Shown: in pieces, positions 23,489-34,602 of the stretch | Numbering within the stretch: position 1 is the first letter of the stretch | Layout of the letters: the number at the start of each line of letters is the position of its first letter | NCBI GenBank assembly: GCA_024220525.1 | Contig: JAMYWO010000012.1 | Span: 202,273-266,272 of the forward strand | Direction of reading: 5' to 3' | From: Cochliopodium minus | Lineage: Eukaryota > Discosea > Himatismenida > Cochliopodiidae | DNA length: 64,000 nucleotides | Notes under the pieces: model-generated | What the model was told of the DNA's origin: nothing | What the model saw: only the letters and a program-made list of their open reading frames with translations | The model's database searches: none | Position numbers and translations under genes: made by a program

Positions 23489-24858
23489 ATGCAATCCAAA
23501 AATATTTTTAAATTCTTCATTTTTATTTCAGTTTCTTGTATATTCCTCTTATTTTCTAATGTAAAGAATCATGTCAATGATAGCAAATTGGGTCAAAAAA
23601 AATCTTTTTAGAAAAAAAATAAAAATAACCTTGAAAAATTCTAGCATGCAATAGACTCTTAAAAATCTTTTCTGAAGAAAAATTGGAATCAATGAAATCA
23701 ATTATGAATTGCAATTCTCACATCCCATTTTTTTGGCAAGAGGAAATAATGAAAAAGATTTCAAAAGAGAAAATTAATCAAAATCCACATTCATTCGATA
23801 ATTGTAAGAAATATTTTGTTGGGGATGAAGAGAAAATGAATTTGCACATAAAACAACAGAATTATTTATCTTGTGAGAATAAATTCTTCCATAAGAAATA
23901 TTTCGATGAGGTGAGAGAATCAATGATCAGATCAGATGTGATATTCAATATGACCGATAGATTGGTGGATCTGATGGATAAAATAACGGTGAAGAGAAAG
24001 AAAGAGCTGAGATTTTTTGGAGGTAAGAATAGAGATGGGAGCTGGCCTGTGGATGAGAATTTCTTAAAGGTATTATTCTTAAATTAACTAAAAATCATGA
24101 AAACTATTTTTTTGCTTTCACAAAAAAAAACTAATAATATCCTTGTTGGAAAGATAAATATTTTAGTTTTTGTTTTAACTGTTTGCTCGATAAATTTTAC
24201 AAAAATTTCGGATTTAATTCCAATTGTTTTTACAATATTTGTTTAGGATTTCTCTCCATCATCTCCAAAAAAATGTAACGTGTTAGTTTTTGGCTTGAGT
24301 ACAAACTACAAATTCGAAGAGGAATTACATAACAACACTAATTGTAACATATTTGGATTCGATCCAACCGTAGATCTTCCTTCAGAGATACTTCCTAGGT
24401 TCAGGTTTTACAAAGTGGGAATTTCTAAAGAAAATGTAGATGAAAACAACCAAGTTTTTAGCATGCATGGAGGTAGTTCTTTTAAGACGAGAACTCTTGA
24501 AACATTATTGAGAGATTACGCCAAAATGGGTCCGAATGACAAAGTCAACCTTCTAAAAATCGATGCAGAGGGAATTGAGTGGCAAGTTTTCACCTCTCTT
24601 TTTCAAAACTCACCCCACTTATTTGGAAAAATCGAGAGAATATCAATTGAAATTCATTTATGGCCATTGGTGAGTCCATCTCACAGTGAGCTTTTGAGAA
24701 AGGTCAATATTTGGAATTTTGTCATTTCTTCCTTTTACCGTCTGTACGATGTTGCTTATTTGAATATGAATGCTTGGTCTTCTTTTTCCGTATTTCCAAC
24801 CATTTCTGTCCCTTGTTGTTGGGAAATTTTATTTATTAATAAAAATTTGAGTAAATAA
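23489..24858 (+). CDS. METTL24/FkbM-type (Methyltransf_21) SAM-dependent methyltransferase, type II membrane anchor
   Basis: Three exons join in frame (23489-23591, 23645-24069, 24247-24858), giving 379 residues. The start is the Met at 23489, which opens a hydrophobic anchor ('FFIFISVSCIFLLF', residues about 9-22), so the enzyme should sit in the secretory pathway facing the lumen. Motifs: 'FGGKNRDGSWPV' (family 'GG..DGGW.VC'), SAM-binding 'LVFGLSTNYKFEEEL', 'NIFGFDPT', and 'LLKIDAEGIEWQVF', the conserved acidic motif of the FkbM/METTL24 group, then 'SIEIHLW'. Members methylate sugars or other acceptors; the substrate here is unknown. It follows the GT2/TPR gene on the same strand. A decayed copy of its 3' end lies at about 25190-25345. 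Confidence 0.85.
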
Positions 24859-25189
24859 ACATTTGTTTTTTATATTTAGAATGGTATGTCCACAACTTTC
24901 GATTACTTGTCTTAGTAGATCGTTGACATTGTCATCTGCAGTATTAGCAATAGCACCAAAAATAGAAAAAGCGATATCTTCTTACTTTGAGTTTATGTTC
25001 TTTTCGTCTTTGGAAGAATTCAAGAAGTCATCTCTAAGTAGGGAGTGGAATGTCGAAATATTTGCTCGATAAATAACTCTGTATCAAACATCAAACAATT
25101 CAAGTTAAGAAGAGTATTATTTGAAATAATTATAATAAAAGAAAACCGAAAAGCAGGAATCAATTAGAATTTTCACGCCAACATGGTTA
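24859..25189. other. Intergenic with an unrecognised coding-like stretch
   Basis: Contains an open frame on the plus strand (24863-25072) and, opposite it, a minus-strand reading with protein-like text ('DIAFSIFGAIANTADDNVNDLLRQV') interrupted by a stop. I cannot tell which strand, if either, is or was coding; no family is recognised. Confidence 0.3.
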
Positions 25190-25345
25190 TTTGAGAGAAA
25201 ATCAATTATGGTGCGTCCATCTCACAAGCTTTTGAGTAATCATTTCTTACTTTTTTATGATTTTGTTTATTTGAATATTAATTCAAAGCTTAGTATTTTT
25301 CCCATCTTTCCAACTTTTTCTGGAAATTAATATTGTTTTAATTAG
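25190..25345 (+). pseudogene. Decayed 3' fragment of the methyltransferase gene
   Basis: Matches about 24640-24840 of the methyltransferase gene with many substitutions and gaps: 'ggtgcgtccatctcacaagc' against 'ggtgagtccatctcacagtg', then the 'cttttgag', 'catttctt', 'ttatttgaatat' and 'ccatctttcc' blocks in the same order. It has no open frame of its own. It shows that this gene was tandemly duplicated and one copy lost. Confidence 0.7.
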
Positions 25346-25515
25346 AATGTGATCAACTAATTTCATTCTTCACTTTATAATATTAATTTTCTTTATTTCT
25401 GAAATTAATAATTAACCGAAATTTATTAATTATTTATCCGGCTAGTTTTAATTGCAAGCTCTCCAGTTAATGATCGGTTTAACTAAAAGAATAATAAATT
25501 GGAAAAAAAAAAAAA

Positions 25516-28500
25516 ATGAAATCTTTTTTTTCAATCACCTTGATTTTCTTTTTATTACCTTGTTATCTTTTTCAAGTCCTAACCATTTCGAATTGTTCTG
25601 AATTGAAAAATATGATCACAAAGAATGATACAGTATACTATATTCTCAACCAAAACATTGATTGCTCTTCTTCCACTTTTACTCCTGTTGGTTCTTTTAC
25701 TAATTCAAATCCATTTAAGGGTATGAAAATTAAAATTAAATTTATAAATATTTTTCCTTCGTATAATATTTAATTTTTTATCTCCTAAAAGGTATTATCG
25801 ATGGTCAAGGATTTATCATATCAAATTTAACAATCATCGATTCATCTTTTGTTGGATTGATATCATATGCTGCTTTGGCAACTATCAAAAATTTGACAAT
25901 CCTCAATGCAAATATAATAGGAACAAATGAGGTTGGTGCTCTTGTTGGTTCTTGTCAAAATTGTAATATTGATAATGTTGTTTTGAATACGAGCTCTCCT
26001 TTTCAATTTAATATTATAAATGGAACATCACAAAGGATTGGGGGATTGATTGGTTCATCCTATTCCACAAATATAACCAATTCAATTGTGCAAAATACAA
26101 TACTCACAGCAATATCTGGTTGTTCACTTGGTGGAATTACGGGGTAAAAAAAAATTAAAACGATCTTTTGAAATTTCAATTTTTTTTATTATCTGAAGAT
26201 TATGTTCATCTTGTAAAATTGATAATTGCCATAATCTTGGTGTCCCATCCAATCTTGATACTGTAATTGTTGATGGTGATAAGAATATGGGTAATTTTTT
26301 GATCCACCAAAAAATAACATTTGTATATTTATCTCAATATCTGTTTGATTTTTTCAACACGTGTTAAAAATAAAATAAAATTAATTTAATTAAGAAAATT
26401 TTACTTTAAAAAAATTTTACTTTGAAAATTTATTTTGTTTAACTTTCTTACAAATCAATAATCTAGGAGGGTTGGTGGGATTGACAATGTTTGGAACCAT
26501 TTTCAATTCTGGAGTGAGTAATGGAAAGATAAATGGAAGATCAAATGGAATAGGGGGATTTGGAGGAAATATTCATAGTGCAGATTTGGACCAATGTTAT
26601 GTCAAATCCAGTGTTACTTTACAAGCAAGTAGTGCATCAAAAGTAGGAGGTTTTATTGGATTTTACTCATTTGCAACCTCATCAACATATATTCTTCACA
26701 ATGTTTACTCAAAAGCTTTAAATGTAAAATTTTCATTTTTTTACAATATCTTTTCTTTTTATTTAAAAAAAAAATTAATTTTATATTTTATGATATTGTA
26801 AAAAAAACAAGTTGATAAAACCAGATTTCATTTTTTTAATTGAAATCAAAATTTGAGAAGATTTTATTTTCCATTTAATTCTTGTTCTATACATATTTCC
26901 AAAAAAATCATAAAAGTTATCCCATTCTTTAACTTTTTTTTTTATTTTTTGTGAAGGTGAATGGAACAGGGAATGTGGGAGGGTTAATTGGGCACATTTG
27001 CTTTGTGAATGATGCCAATATAACTATAATCAACTCTTACTCTTCCAATAACATTTTGGGTGGAGGTTCAACGTTTGGGGCATCTATAGGATTGATAGAC
27101 AGAGGAAATACTTGTACTTTCCACAATCTTTTTTTTAACAATCAATCTACTGGTTCTCTCAGTCCTATCGGTACTGGTAATTGTAGCGACAGTTCTTCTC
27201 CTTTAGGTTTGAATTGTTCGGATCTTTACAGTAATATTTTGACTTTTAATCAATCGAATACTTGGTCTGGTGACAGTTTAAAAATAGGTTTGTCATATTT
27301 TAATCATACTAGATTAAAAATTATCATCTATGTTTATAAGAAATTTTATAGAAACGTATCTTTAGTTTTTTTTTAATTTTCAGTTTTTTTAATTTTTTTT
27401 AATTTCTTATTTTTCAAAAAATAGAAAAACCAAATTATGGAAATTGTGTTTGCTCTTCTGGATGTCCAACCATTTCTCCATCCACAACTCTGCCTTCTAC
27501 TTCTTTAACATCCAACAGTGTACCATCTACTTCAGTCCCATCTACAGTTGTACCTTCTACCTCAGTCCCATCTACAGTTGTGCCATCGACAACTCTACCT
27601 TCTTTTTCAATCCCATCTACAGTTATACCAACTACTTCTACTTCAGTCCCATCTACAGTTATACCATCTACCATTTTACCATCTACCTTGGTACCTTCTA
27701 CAGTTTTACCATCTACCATTTTACCTTCTACAATCATTCCTTCCACTATTTCACCATTTACTGCTTTATCCTCATCAAACTCTCCTTCAACTATTTCATC
27801 ATTTACTGCTTTATCCTCATTAAACTCTCCTTCAACTGACGTACCTATTACCCCAATAACTCCTTCCACTTCGGAACCTTCCCCAACATCATCTACAACA
27901 ACAACTGAACCATCTACAACTATAACACCCACAAATCTACCTTCAACAACAGAACCATCCACTAATCTTCCCGATACTACTACTCCTTCTTCAACAACTC
28001 CTTCAACATTAACACCTACCACTACTTTACCTTCAACAACAACCCCTTCAACAATGACACCAAAGAGATGTCTTTACAAAGTACCAAATTGCTTAAATTG
28101 TGGAGAAAAAGGATTGATTGTGGATGAAACAAAATACAACATCTCCTGCATTCCTCTCTCTTCTTCTTGGGCTTACTCTTTTATCCCTTTATTTTCCAAT
28201 ACCACCACCATTGAGCAATCTTTCACTTTGAACGAAAATGGAACCAAAATCGTGGTTCAAGGAAATCTCAATCAAACTGCCAACTCCACCATTGAAATTG
28301 TTCTTTCTCTCTCAACTGAAAATAACAATAATGGAAATGTAAAAATTTATTTTTAAAGTTTTTTTTTTTGATACCATTAATAATTATTACTAGAACTCAA
28401 GCTATTTAGATGTTTCAGGTTGTGTCACTTTGAATGGTAACATCAGTTTATCTTTGGTAAAAAAATTTTTTTTTTAAAAAAAAATTTGATTATTTTTTAA

Positions 28501-29047
28501 ATTTCCTTTCATTATAAAAAGATCCAAAGACCTCCAGGAGGAAGTGTGGATATTGTTTTAATCCGATACAATTGTACTCAACTCATCAATTTGAGAGAAG
28601 TTCAAACAATCCAAACGTCTCGATTTAGTGTTAAACCGACTTATGTTAACAACAAATGTGACAAAATTTCTTCTCAAATTAATAATCAACAAAACACACT
28701 TTCTGTTACTCTTTCTACCACATTAAATGGAAATTGTAAAGGTAAAAAATAAATTGGACAAAAATAAATTTAAAATGAAACTTTTTTTATCAAATGATCT
28801 TAAATTTATTTATTTAGGTCTTTCAAGTGGTGTTATTGTTGGAATTATTATTGCTGCAGTTGGAGGTTCAATAATCATAATTGTTATTATTTCTATCATT
28901 TTTTGGAGAAAAAATGTCAATTATGAAAACCAATTGTCAGCAAATATTGGGGCAATTGAATTTGATGAAAAAACAAAAAGAAATTCATGGAAACAAAATG
29001 ATGGACACAAAGGAAAAACTAATTGGAGTTCCTTTGACAAAAATTGA
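25516..29047 (+). CDS. GLUG-type surface protein, divergent copy D with long S/T/P stalk
   Basis: Separated from the array by about 9 kb but clearly related. Signal peptide from the Met at 25516 (core 'LIFFLLPCYLFQV'), then 'NCSELKNM', 'IDCSSSTFTPVGSF', and 'PFKG' joined over an intron to 'IIDGQGFIISNLTI', the textbook GLUG-type entry. Repeats such as 'IGGLIGSSYSTNITNSIV' follow in fewer, larger exons than in copies A-C. The stalk (about 27470-28060) is the longest of the family, roughly 190 residues of 'VPSTxxPST' units. The Cys module (about 28068-28740, 'CLYKVPNCLNCG', 'LDVSGCVTLNGNISL', 'NKCDKISSQ') is split by introns here, whereas it lies in one exon in A-C. A transmembrane segment (about 28820-28905) and a tail of about 45 residues complete it. 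A 15-base-scale run of A/T separates several exons; splice sites were read approximately. Confidence 0.78.
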
Positions 29048-29195
29048 TTTAATTAATTTTAATATTTTTGTAATATAAAACTTATTTTAATATATCAAAA
29101 AAAAAAAAACGAATTATTGTCTTAGAAAAGGGTGTTTAAATTATTGAAATAGTGTCCAACAGTTTTGTTTTCTTGTCATTATTTAAATTTCAAAC

Positions 29196-29420
29196 CTACT
29201 CTCTTTGTAACTGAATAGGGAAAAAATAATTCTTAAAAGAAGGACGCAAGAAAAAACTCTTTGATTTTCTCATGTTCATTAATGTTGGCTCATTTATAAA
29301 GGACTTATCTTTAACGATGGAATGAATTATTCCAACAATCAAATCTTTAGATAACTGTTTCTTTTCGTCAATAAACTGATTGGTTTTAGAATCAACAAAA
29401 ACTATCTTGAAATTAATCAT
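29196..29420 (-). CDS. Small hypothetical protein (doubtful)
   Basis: 74-residue open frame on the minus strand between the convergent ends of GLUG copy D and the collagen-like gene. Start 'MINFKIVFVDSKTNQFID', mixed charged and hydrophobic, no low complexity. No family is recognised and no intron partner is seen. It could be a small gene, a remnant, or chance. Confidence 0.3.
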   Translation of the reverse strand: MINFKIVFVDSKTNQFIDEKKQLSKDLIVGIIHSIVKDKSFINEPTLMNMRKSKSFFLRPSFKNYFFPIQLQRE

Positions 29421-29508
29421 ATTTCCATTTTTTAGAATTTTCTGAAATTTTAAGCTTAAGATACTATTTATAAATTCAAATAAAAGTATTTTCGTATTAT
29501 TATATTTT

Positions 29509-32500
29509 TTATTTATTATTGAATTTATCTAACAAATCATCCATTTCTTTCTTTAATTCTTGTATTAACTTTTCTTCTCTCATATTTATTTCTTTTTGTT
29601 GTTCGAGTTGATCCTCTAATTTTTTGTTTTCTTGTTCAACTTTTTCTTTCAAATGAGAGATTTCATATTTTGTTGTTGAATCAACTTTCTCAATCATTAT
29701 CTTTTCAGATGAAGATAGATTTTTATCAAATTGGGAATATGATTTTTTTTCGTGACGAGCACAAATTGTTTCGACTGTCACAACTTTAATAATTTCTTCC
29801 CAAAGAATCTTTTCTCCTTGAAATACAGATGCAAAAATATTTTCATGGACTTGAGATTCAGGAGGAATGTATCGACATGAAAATGTTTTTTCGTTCTCGT
29901 AGAATTTATCAAGTTGATGTAAGAAACAGAAGTATCCACATTCAACTTCTTGGGAAGAGGAAAGTTCATAAAGTTTGATGATTGAACATTTAGGGGAAGT
30001 TACAACAACTCTTGATGATTTTGAATCAATAAATTCGACTTCCTTCAAAATTTGTTCCTCTTTTCCATCAAATAATCCAGTTTCAGATTTTAAAGAAAGC
30101 AAGCAATCAGATTTCAAATTTACCCCACATTGTTTTTCAACTCGAAAATCTTTTGTACGACAAGTTGATTCAATACTTTTGAAAGTAAATATGTTCCATA
30201 GACATTCCCCCCCAACAAACTCTTCATCAATTTGACATTCACTTGAGAATACATTTTCTTTTTCAGAAAAGAAATTCAATTTTGGAGATTGAGGAGAACC
30301 TTCATCGGACTTTACGTACACTGAAGAGAACAAGTCTAAATAAGATCCATTTTCAGGTTGTCCAAATGTGAATTGAGATGTTTGAACAATAGATTTTGAA
30401 AGTAAGAAGGATGAACTTTTCTTTCTATGAAAAAATGGTACATCATCAACAATTCTAGTTTCTCTAAAAACTTTATATTCTCCTCTTTCTCCTTTATATC
30501 CTCTTATTCCTTCTTTTCCTTGAATACCTTGGGAACCTTTTTCTCCTTTATTACCACTAAATCCTTTAAGTCCTCTCTTTCCTCTTTTACCTTGTCCTCC
30601 TCTTTCTCCATTAGTTCCTTTATATCCTCTCTTTCCCTCTATACCATTTTTTCCTTCTTCTCCTTTGAGTCCTATGTGTCCTCTCTTTCCATTATTCCCT
30701 TTATGTCCTTTATTACCTTTAATTCCTTTATGTCCTAGATCACCTCTTTCTCCTTGAATACCTTCCTTCCCTGCATCTCCTTTTGTACCTTTGTATCCTT
30801 GATCTCCCTTATTACCTTTCCATCCTCTCTTACCCTTTAATCCTCTGAATCCCATATCTCCTTTCACCCCTTTATTTCCCTTATCTCCTTTCTCCCCTTT
30901 ATTTCCTTTTTTTCCTTTTTCTCCACTGTATCCTTTCTTACCTCTTTTACCCTTTTTACCTTTGACTCCTTTTATTCCTTTATCTCCACTCTTTCCTGTA
31001 TCTCCTTTTGTACCTTTGTATCCTTGGTCTCCCCTATTACCTTTCCATCCTCTCTTACCTTTTAATCCTTGGTATCCCATATCTCCTTTATTCCCCTTTC
31101 CCCCTCGTTTTCCTTTTATTCCAAGATCTCCTTTACTTCCTTTAATTCCCATATCTCCTTTTATTCCTTTTTTTCCTTGTTTTCCTGTCTTCCCTGTTTT
31201 TCCCTTATCTCCTTTTTCTCCTGTTTTTCCTATTTTTCCTTTGGCACCTTTCGATCCCTTGTTTCCCTTATTACCTTTTTCACCTTTTTCTCCATCTTCT
31301 CCTATTTCTCCTTTGTCGCCCGAATCACCTTTATTTCCTTTAAATCCTCTGTTTCCTTTATCACCTTTATTTCCTTTTTCACCTTTATCTCCCTTCTCTC
31401 CCTTATTTCCCTTTACTCCTGAATCACCTTTATTTCCTTTGTCACCTGAACCACCTTTGTCTCCTCTTACTCCTTTTACTCCTTTATCACCTTTTACTCC
31501 TTTATCACCTTTATTTCCTTTGTCACCTGAACCACCTTTGTCACCTTTATCTCCTTTTACTCCTTTATCTCCTGAATCACCTTTGTTTCCTTTGTCTCCT
31601 TTTTCTCCTTTAACTCCATTATTTCCTGAATCACCTTTGTTTCCTTTATCACCCTTATCTCCCTTATCACCTTTATCTCCTTTTACACCTTTATAACCTT
31701 TGTCTCCTTTTTCTCCTTTTTCTCCTTTATCTCCTTTTACTCCTTTATCTCCTGAATCACCTTTATTCCCTTTGTCTCCTTTTTCCCCTTTTTCTCCTTT
31801 ATCTCCTTTTAATCCTTTATCTCCTGAATCACCTTTGTCACCCTTATTTCCTGAATCACCTTTAATTCCTTTGTCGCCTTTATCTCCTGAATCACCTACA
31901 TTCCCTTTGTCACCTGAATCACCTTTGTTTCCTTTATCACCTGAATAACCTTTGTCACCCTTATTTCCTTTATCACCTTTATCACCTTTATTTCCTTTAT
32001 CTCCTGAATCACCTTTGTTTCCTTTGTCTCCTTTGTCTCCTTTTTCTCCTTTTTCTCCTGAATTACCTTTGTCGCCTTTATTTCCTTTATCTCCTTTTAC
32101 TCCTTTATCTCCATTATTTCCTGAATCACCTTTATTTCCTTTATCACCCTTGTCTCCCTTATCACCTTTATCTCCTTTATTTCCTTTATCTCCTGAATCA
32201 CCTTTTACTCCTTTATCTCCTGAATCACCTTTATTCCCTTTGTCTCCTTTGTCTCCTTTTTCTCCTTTTTCTCCTGAATTACCTTTGTCTCCTTTATCTC
32301 CTTTTACTCCTTTATCTCCTGAATCTCCTTTGTTTCCTTTATCTCCTTTTAATCCCTTATCTCCTGAATCACCTTTGTCACCCTTATTTCCTTTATTTCC
32401 TTTATCTCCTGAATCACCTTTATTTCCTTTATCTCCTTTATTCCCTTTATCTCCTTTTAATCCTTTATCTCCTGAATCACCTTTGTCACCTGTATCTCCT

Positions 32501-33872
32501 TTGTAACCTTTATTTCCTTTGTCACCCTTATCTCCCTTATCACCTTTATCTCCTTTATCTCCTGAATCACCTTTGTTTCCTGAATCACCCTTATTTCCTT
32601 TATCACCTTTGTTTCCTTCATCACCTTTTACTCCTATATCGCCTTTATTTCCTTTATCTCCTTTATCTCCTTTGTCACCTTTTACACCCTTGTTTCCTGA
32701 ATCACCTTTGTTTCCTTTATCACCTTTGTAACCTTTATTTCCTTTGTCACCCTTATCTCCCTTATCACCTTTATCTCCTTTATCTCCTGAATCACCTTTG
32801 TTTCCTGAATCACCTTTATTTCCTTTATCACCTTTTACTCCTTTATCACCCTTATCTCCCTTATCACATTTATCACCTTTATCACCTTTATCACCTTTAT
32901 CACCCATTCCTCCATTTAGATTTGTACAATTACAAGATTGTACAGTATTTGAATCTAATGTTACTGCACCATTCAATGCAAACAATCTCCCATTAACAGT
33001 TACTCCCGTATTTAATGTTATTGATGTTTGAGCAAGAATATTACCAGAAACATTGTGGATGTTCCCAATGTTGAACTACTTCCAACCAACCAAAATACAT
33101 TACAAGGTTGTGCTCCGTTAATCAAAACTATTTGGGATGAAGACGCTGTAGTTAAAGTAGTTCCAATTTTAAAAATGAAAATTGAATTTGGATTTCCCTG
33201 CCCATCTAATGTAAGAGTTCCTGTTAACGATGCAGATGAACTGAAAGAATAAACTTTTGGAGTTAGCGTAAGTCCACCTAAATCTTGACCAGTAAGGTCT
33301 TGTTGAGAAGGGCAAAGATTAAATTGAGTAAATATTGAATTTGCATTAGTTTGACCAGCGTTTGCAATGGCATCTGCAGAGTGTTCAACACCATTCAAAA
33401 TTATTCCTGGAGGAAATCCTGTAATAGTTGTCCCTGGAGATACACCCACATCTCCAGTGACAATAGTTGCTCCAGTATTTGTTACTGTTGAACCTGCCAA
33501 AACAGCAAAGTTGAATAAAGGATATGTAGGACAAATAGAACAAGAAGAATCAAGTCTAGTCGTTGAAGAAAAAGAATGTGCTCTTTTATCTCTCATATTA
33601 ATCGTTACTCTAGTAAATCTTATTACTCCAGTAGATTCAGCTACTCCCTGGCTATTTGCTCCACTTACACTATCTCTCATTCCTTTGTTTCCTCTTTTTC
33701 CAGTTTCCCCTTTATTTCCTATTTCATTTTCATCTTCAACAAAGTGATTTGTCAAATCTTCCAACTTAATATTTTTATCAACCCTTTTTATTTCAATAGA
33801 TTTTGCTCTAATATAAGATATTTGACAACTTACAAAGACCATCAATAATATCAAGAATAAAAACTTTTTCAT
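29509..33872 (-). CDS. Secreted ice-binding-like (DUF3494) protein with giant collagen-like domain; one frame break
   Basis: From the Met at 33872: signal peptide (hydrophobic 'FLFLILLMVFVSC'), a short collagen-like patch ('NKGETGKRGNKG'), then a DUF3494 ice-binding-type beta-solenoid ('FAVLAGSTVTNTG', 'GDVGVSPGTTITGFPPG', 'LDGQGNPNSIFIFKIG', 'VFWLVGSSSTLGTS'). The domain continues with 'SGNILAQTSITLNTGV' and 'NGRLFALNGAVTLDSNTVQ' but in another frame: one base is missing near 33050-33065, and no GT...AG intron restores it. Then about 800 residues of Gly-X-Y (about 32900 to 30490), almost without Pro and dominated by GDKG/GNKG/GDSG. The C-terminus is a Cys-containing domain ('CLWNIFTFKSIESTC', 'VECGYFCFLHQL') and a coiled coil (last 60 residues). 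The family binds ice or serves as a surface adhesin. The long open collagen frame suggests either a recent break or a sequence error. Confidence 0.8.
30490..32900 (-). repeat. Nine-base-periodic collagen-coding repeat
   Basis: Tandem 9-bp units encoding Gly-X-Lys/Asp/Ser triplets, with higher-order repeats of 27-100+ bases that recur almost exactly (for example around 31650-31760 and 32130-32240). Such tracts expand and contract readily. The antisense strand stays open for long stretches as Pro/Ser-rich text, which is only a mirror of the repeat. Confidence 0.9.
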
Positions 33873-34149
33873 TTTTTTATATTTTTTTCAAATTAAATTT
33901 AAATTGAATAAAATAAAAGAGTAAATTATGAGATTCATATTTTATTTTATTTTAATTATATTTAATTTATTAATTAATATCTTTAAAATCTATCAACAAA
34001 AAACGAGTTTGGTCAATAAGTAAATAATTTTTAGTTCAATTTTAAGAATATTATAATAAAAGGATCTTTTGATTAAAAGTATTTATTTTTATAATTTTGT
34101 TTTTTGCCCACACAGCTTTTTAAAAAAATCAATAGAGCGAATCACCTCA

Positions 34150-34602
34150 CACTGTATTAATTTTCCCTTACATAATATGTGACTTTTATTAAAATCTTGA
34201 ATTATTCGAAATTTCTTTGCTTCAAATTTTGAATTCCATTTAAATCTTTTTTAAATGATCATTTAAAAAAAAATTAATTTTATTTATTTTTTTAAATTAA
34301 TTTTTGTTCTACCTCCATGTATTTCATTTATTTTTTCTTGATGAAACCCAGCTTTTTGTGGTAGACCTTCATTTTAAAGAAAAAAATTAAAAGTTCTTCG
34401 TTTGATCACCATCATGATTTTGTTGGACGCAGTATTTCACCATTCCGTTCTCTTCAAGCTTTGGTATCACATGATGTGCAAATGAATGAGAGTTCATTAT
34501 AGAGTTTGGGGGCTTTATAATTAAAGTTCTCAATGTCATGATCACTGGTATTTGCTGCACTATCGATAATTAAATTAAAAATCAATACCCTTAATTATCT
34601 TC
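34150..34602 (+). repeat. Dispersed repeat, copy 1 (interrupted)
   Basis: 34150-34407 matches 38673-38927 with about 85-90% identity by eye (starting 'cactgtatt' and including 'gaattattcgaaatttctttgcttc' region and the 'aaacccagctttttg' block), and 34568-34602 matches 38953-38986. Between the two parts copy 1 carries about 160 extra bases. No terminal inverted repeats, coding capacity or target-site duplication are obvious. Family unknown; it may be a non-autonomous element or a segmental duplicate. Confidence 0.75.

Noticed and set aside
27435-28022. Minus-strand Val/Asp/Gly-rich open frame ('VDGTEVEG').
   Set aside because: Antisense of the 'PST' stalk of GLUG copy D; no start context or domain.
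30490-32900. Regularly spaced direct repeats that could be mistaken for a CRISPR or satellite array.
   Set aside because: Period of 9 bases, fully in frame with Gly-X-Y coding, and no unique spacers.
30962-33031. Long plus-strand open frames rich in Pro/Ser ('PLSPLSPESP').
   Set aside because: They mirror the 9-bp collagen repeat on the minus strand, which has a signal peptide, DUF3494 domain and a structured C-terminus; the plus frames break at each repeat irregularity.
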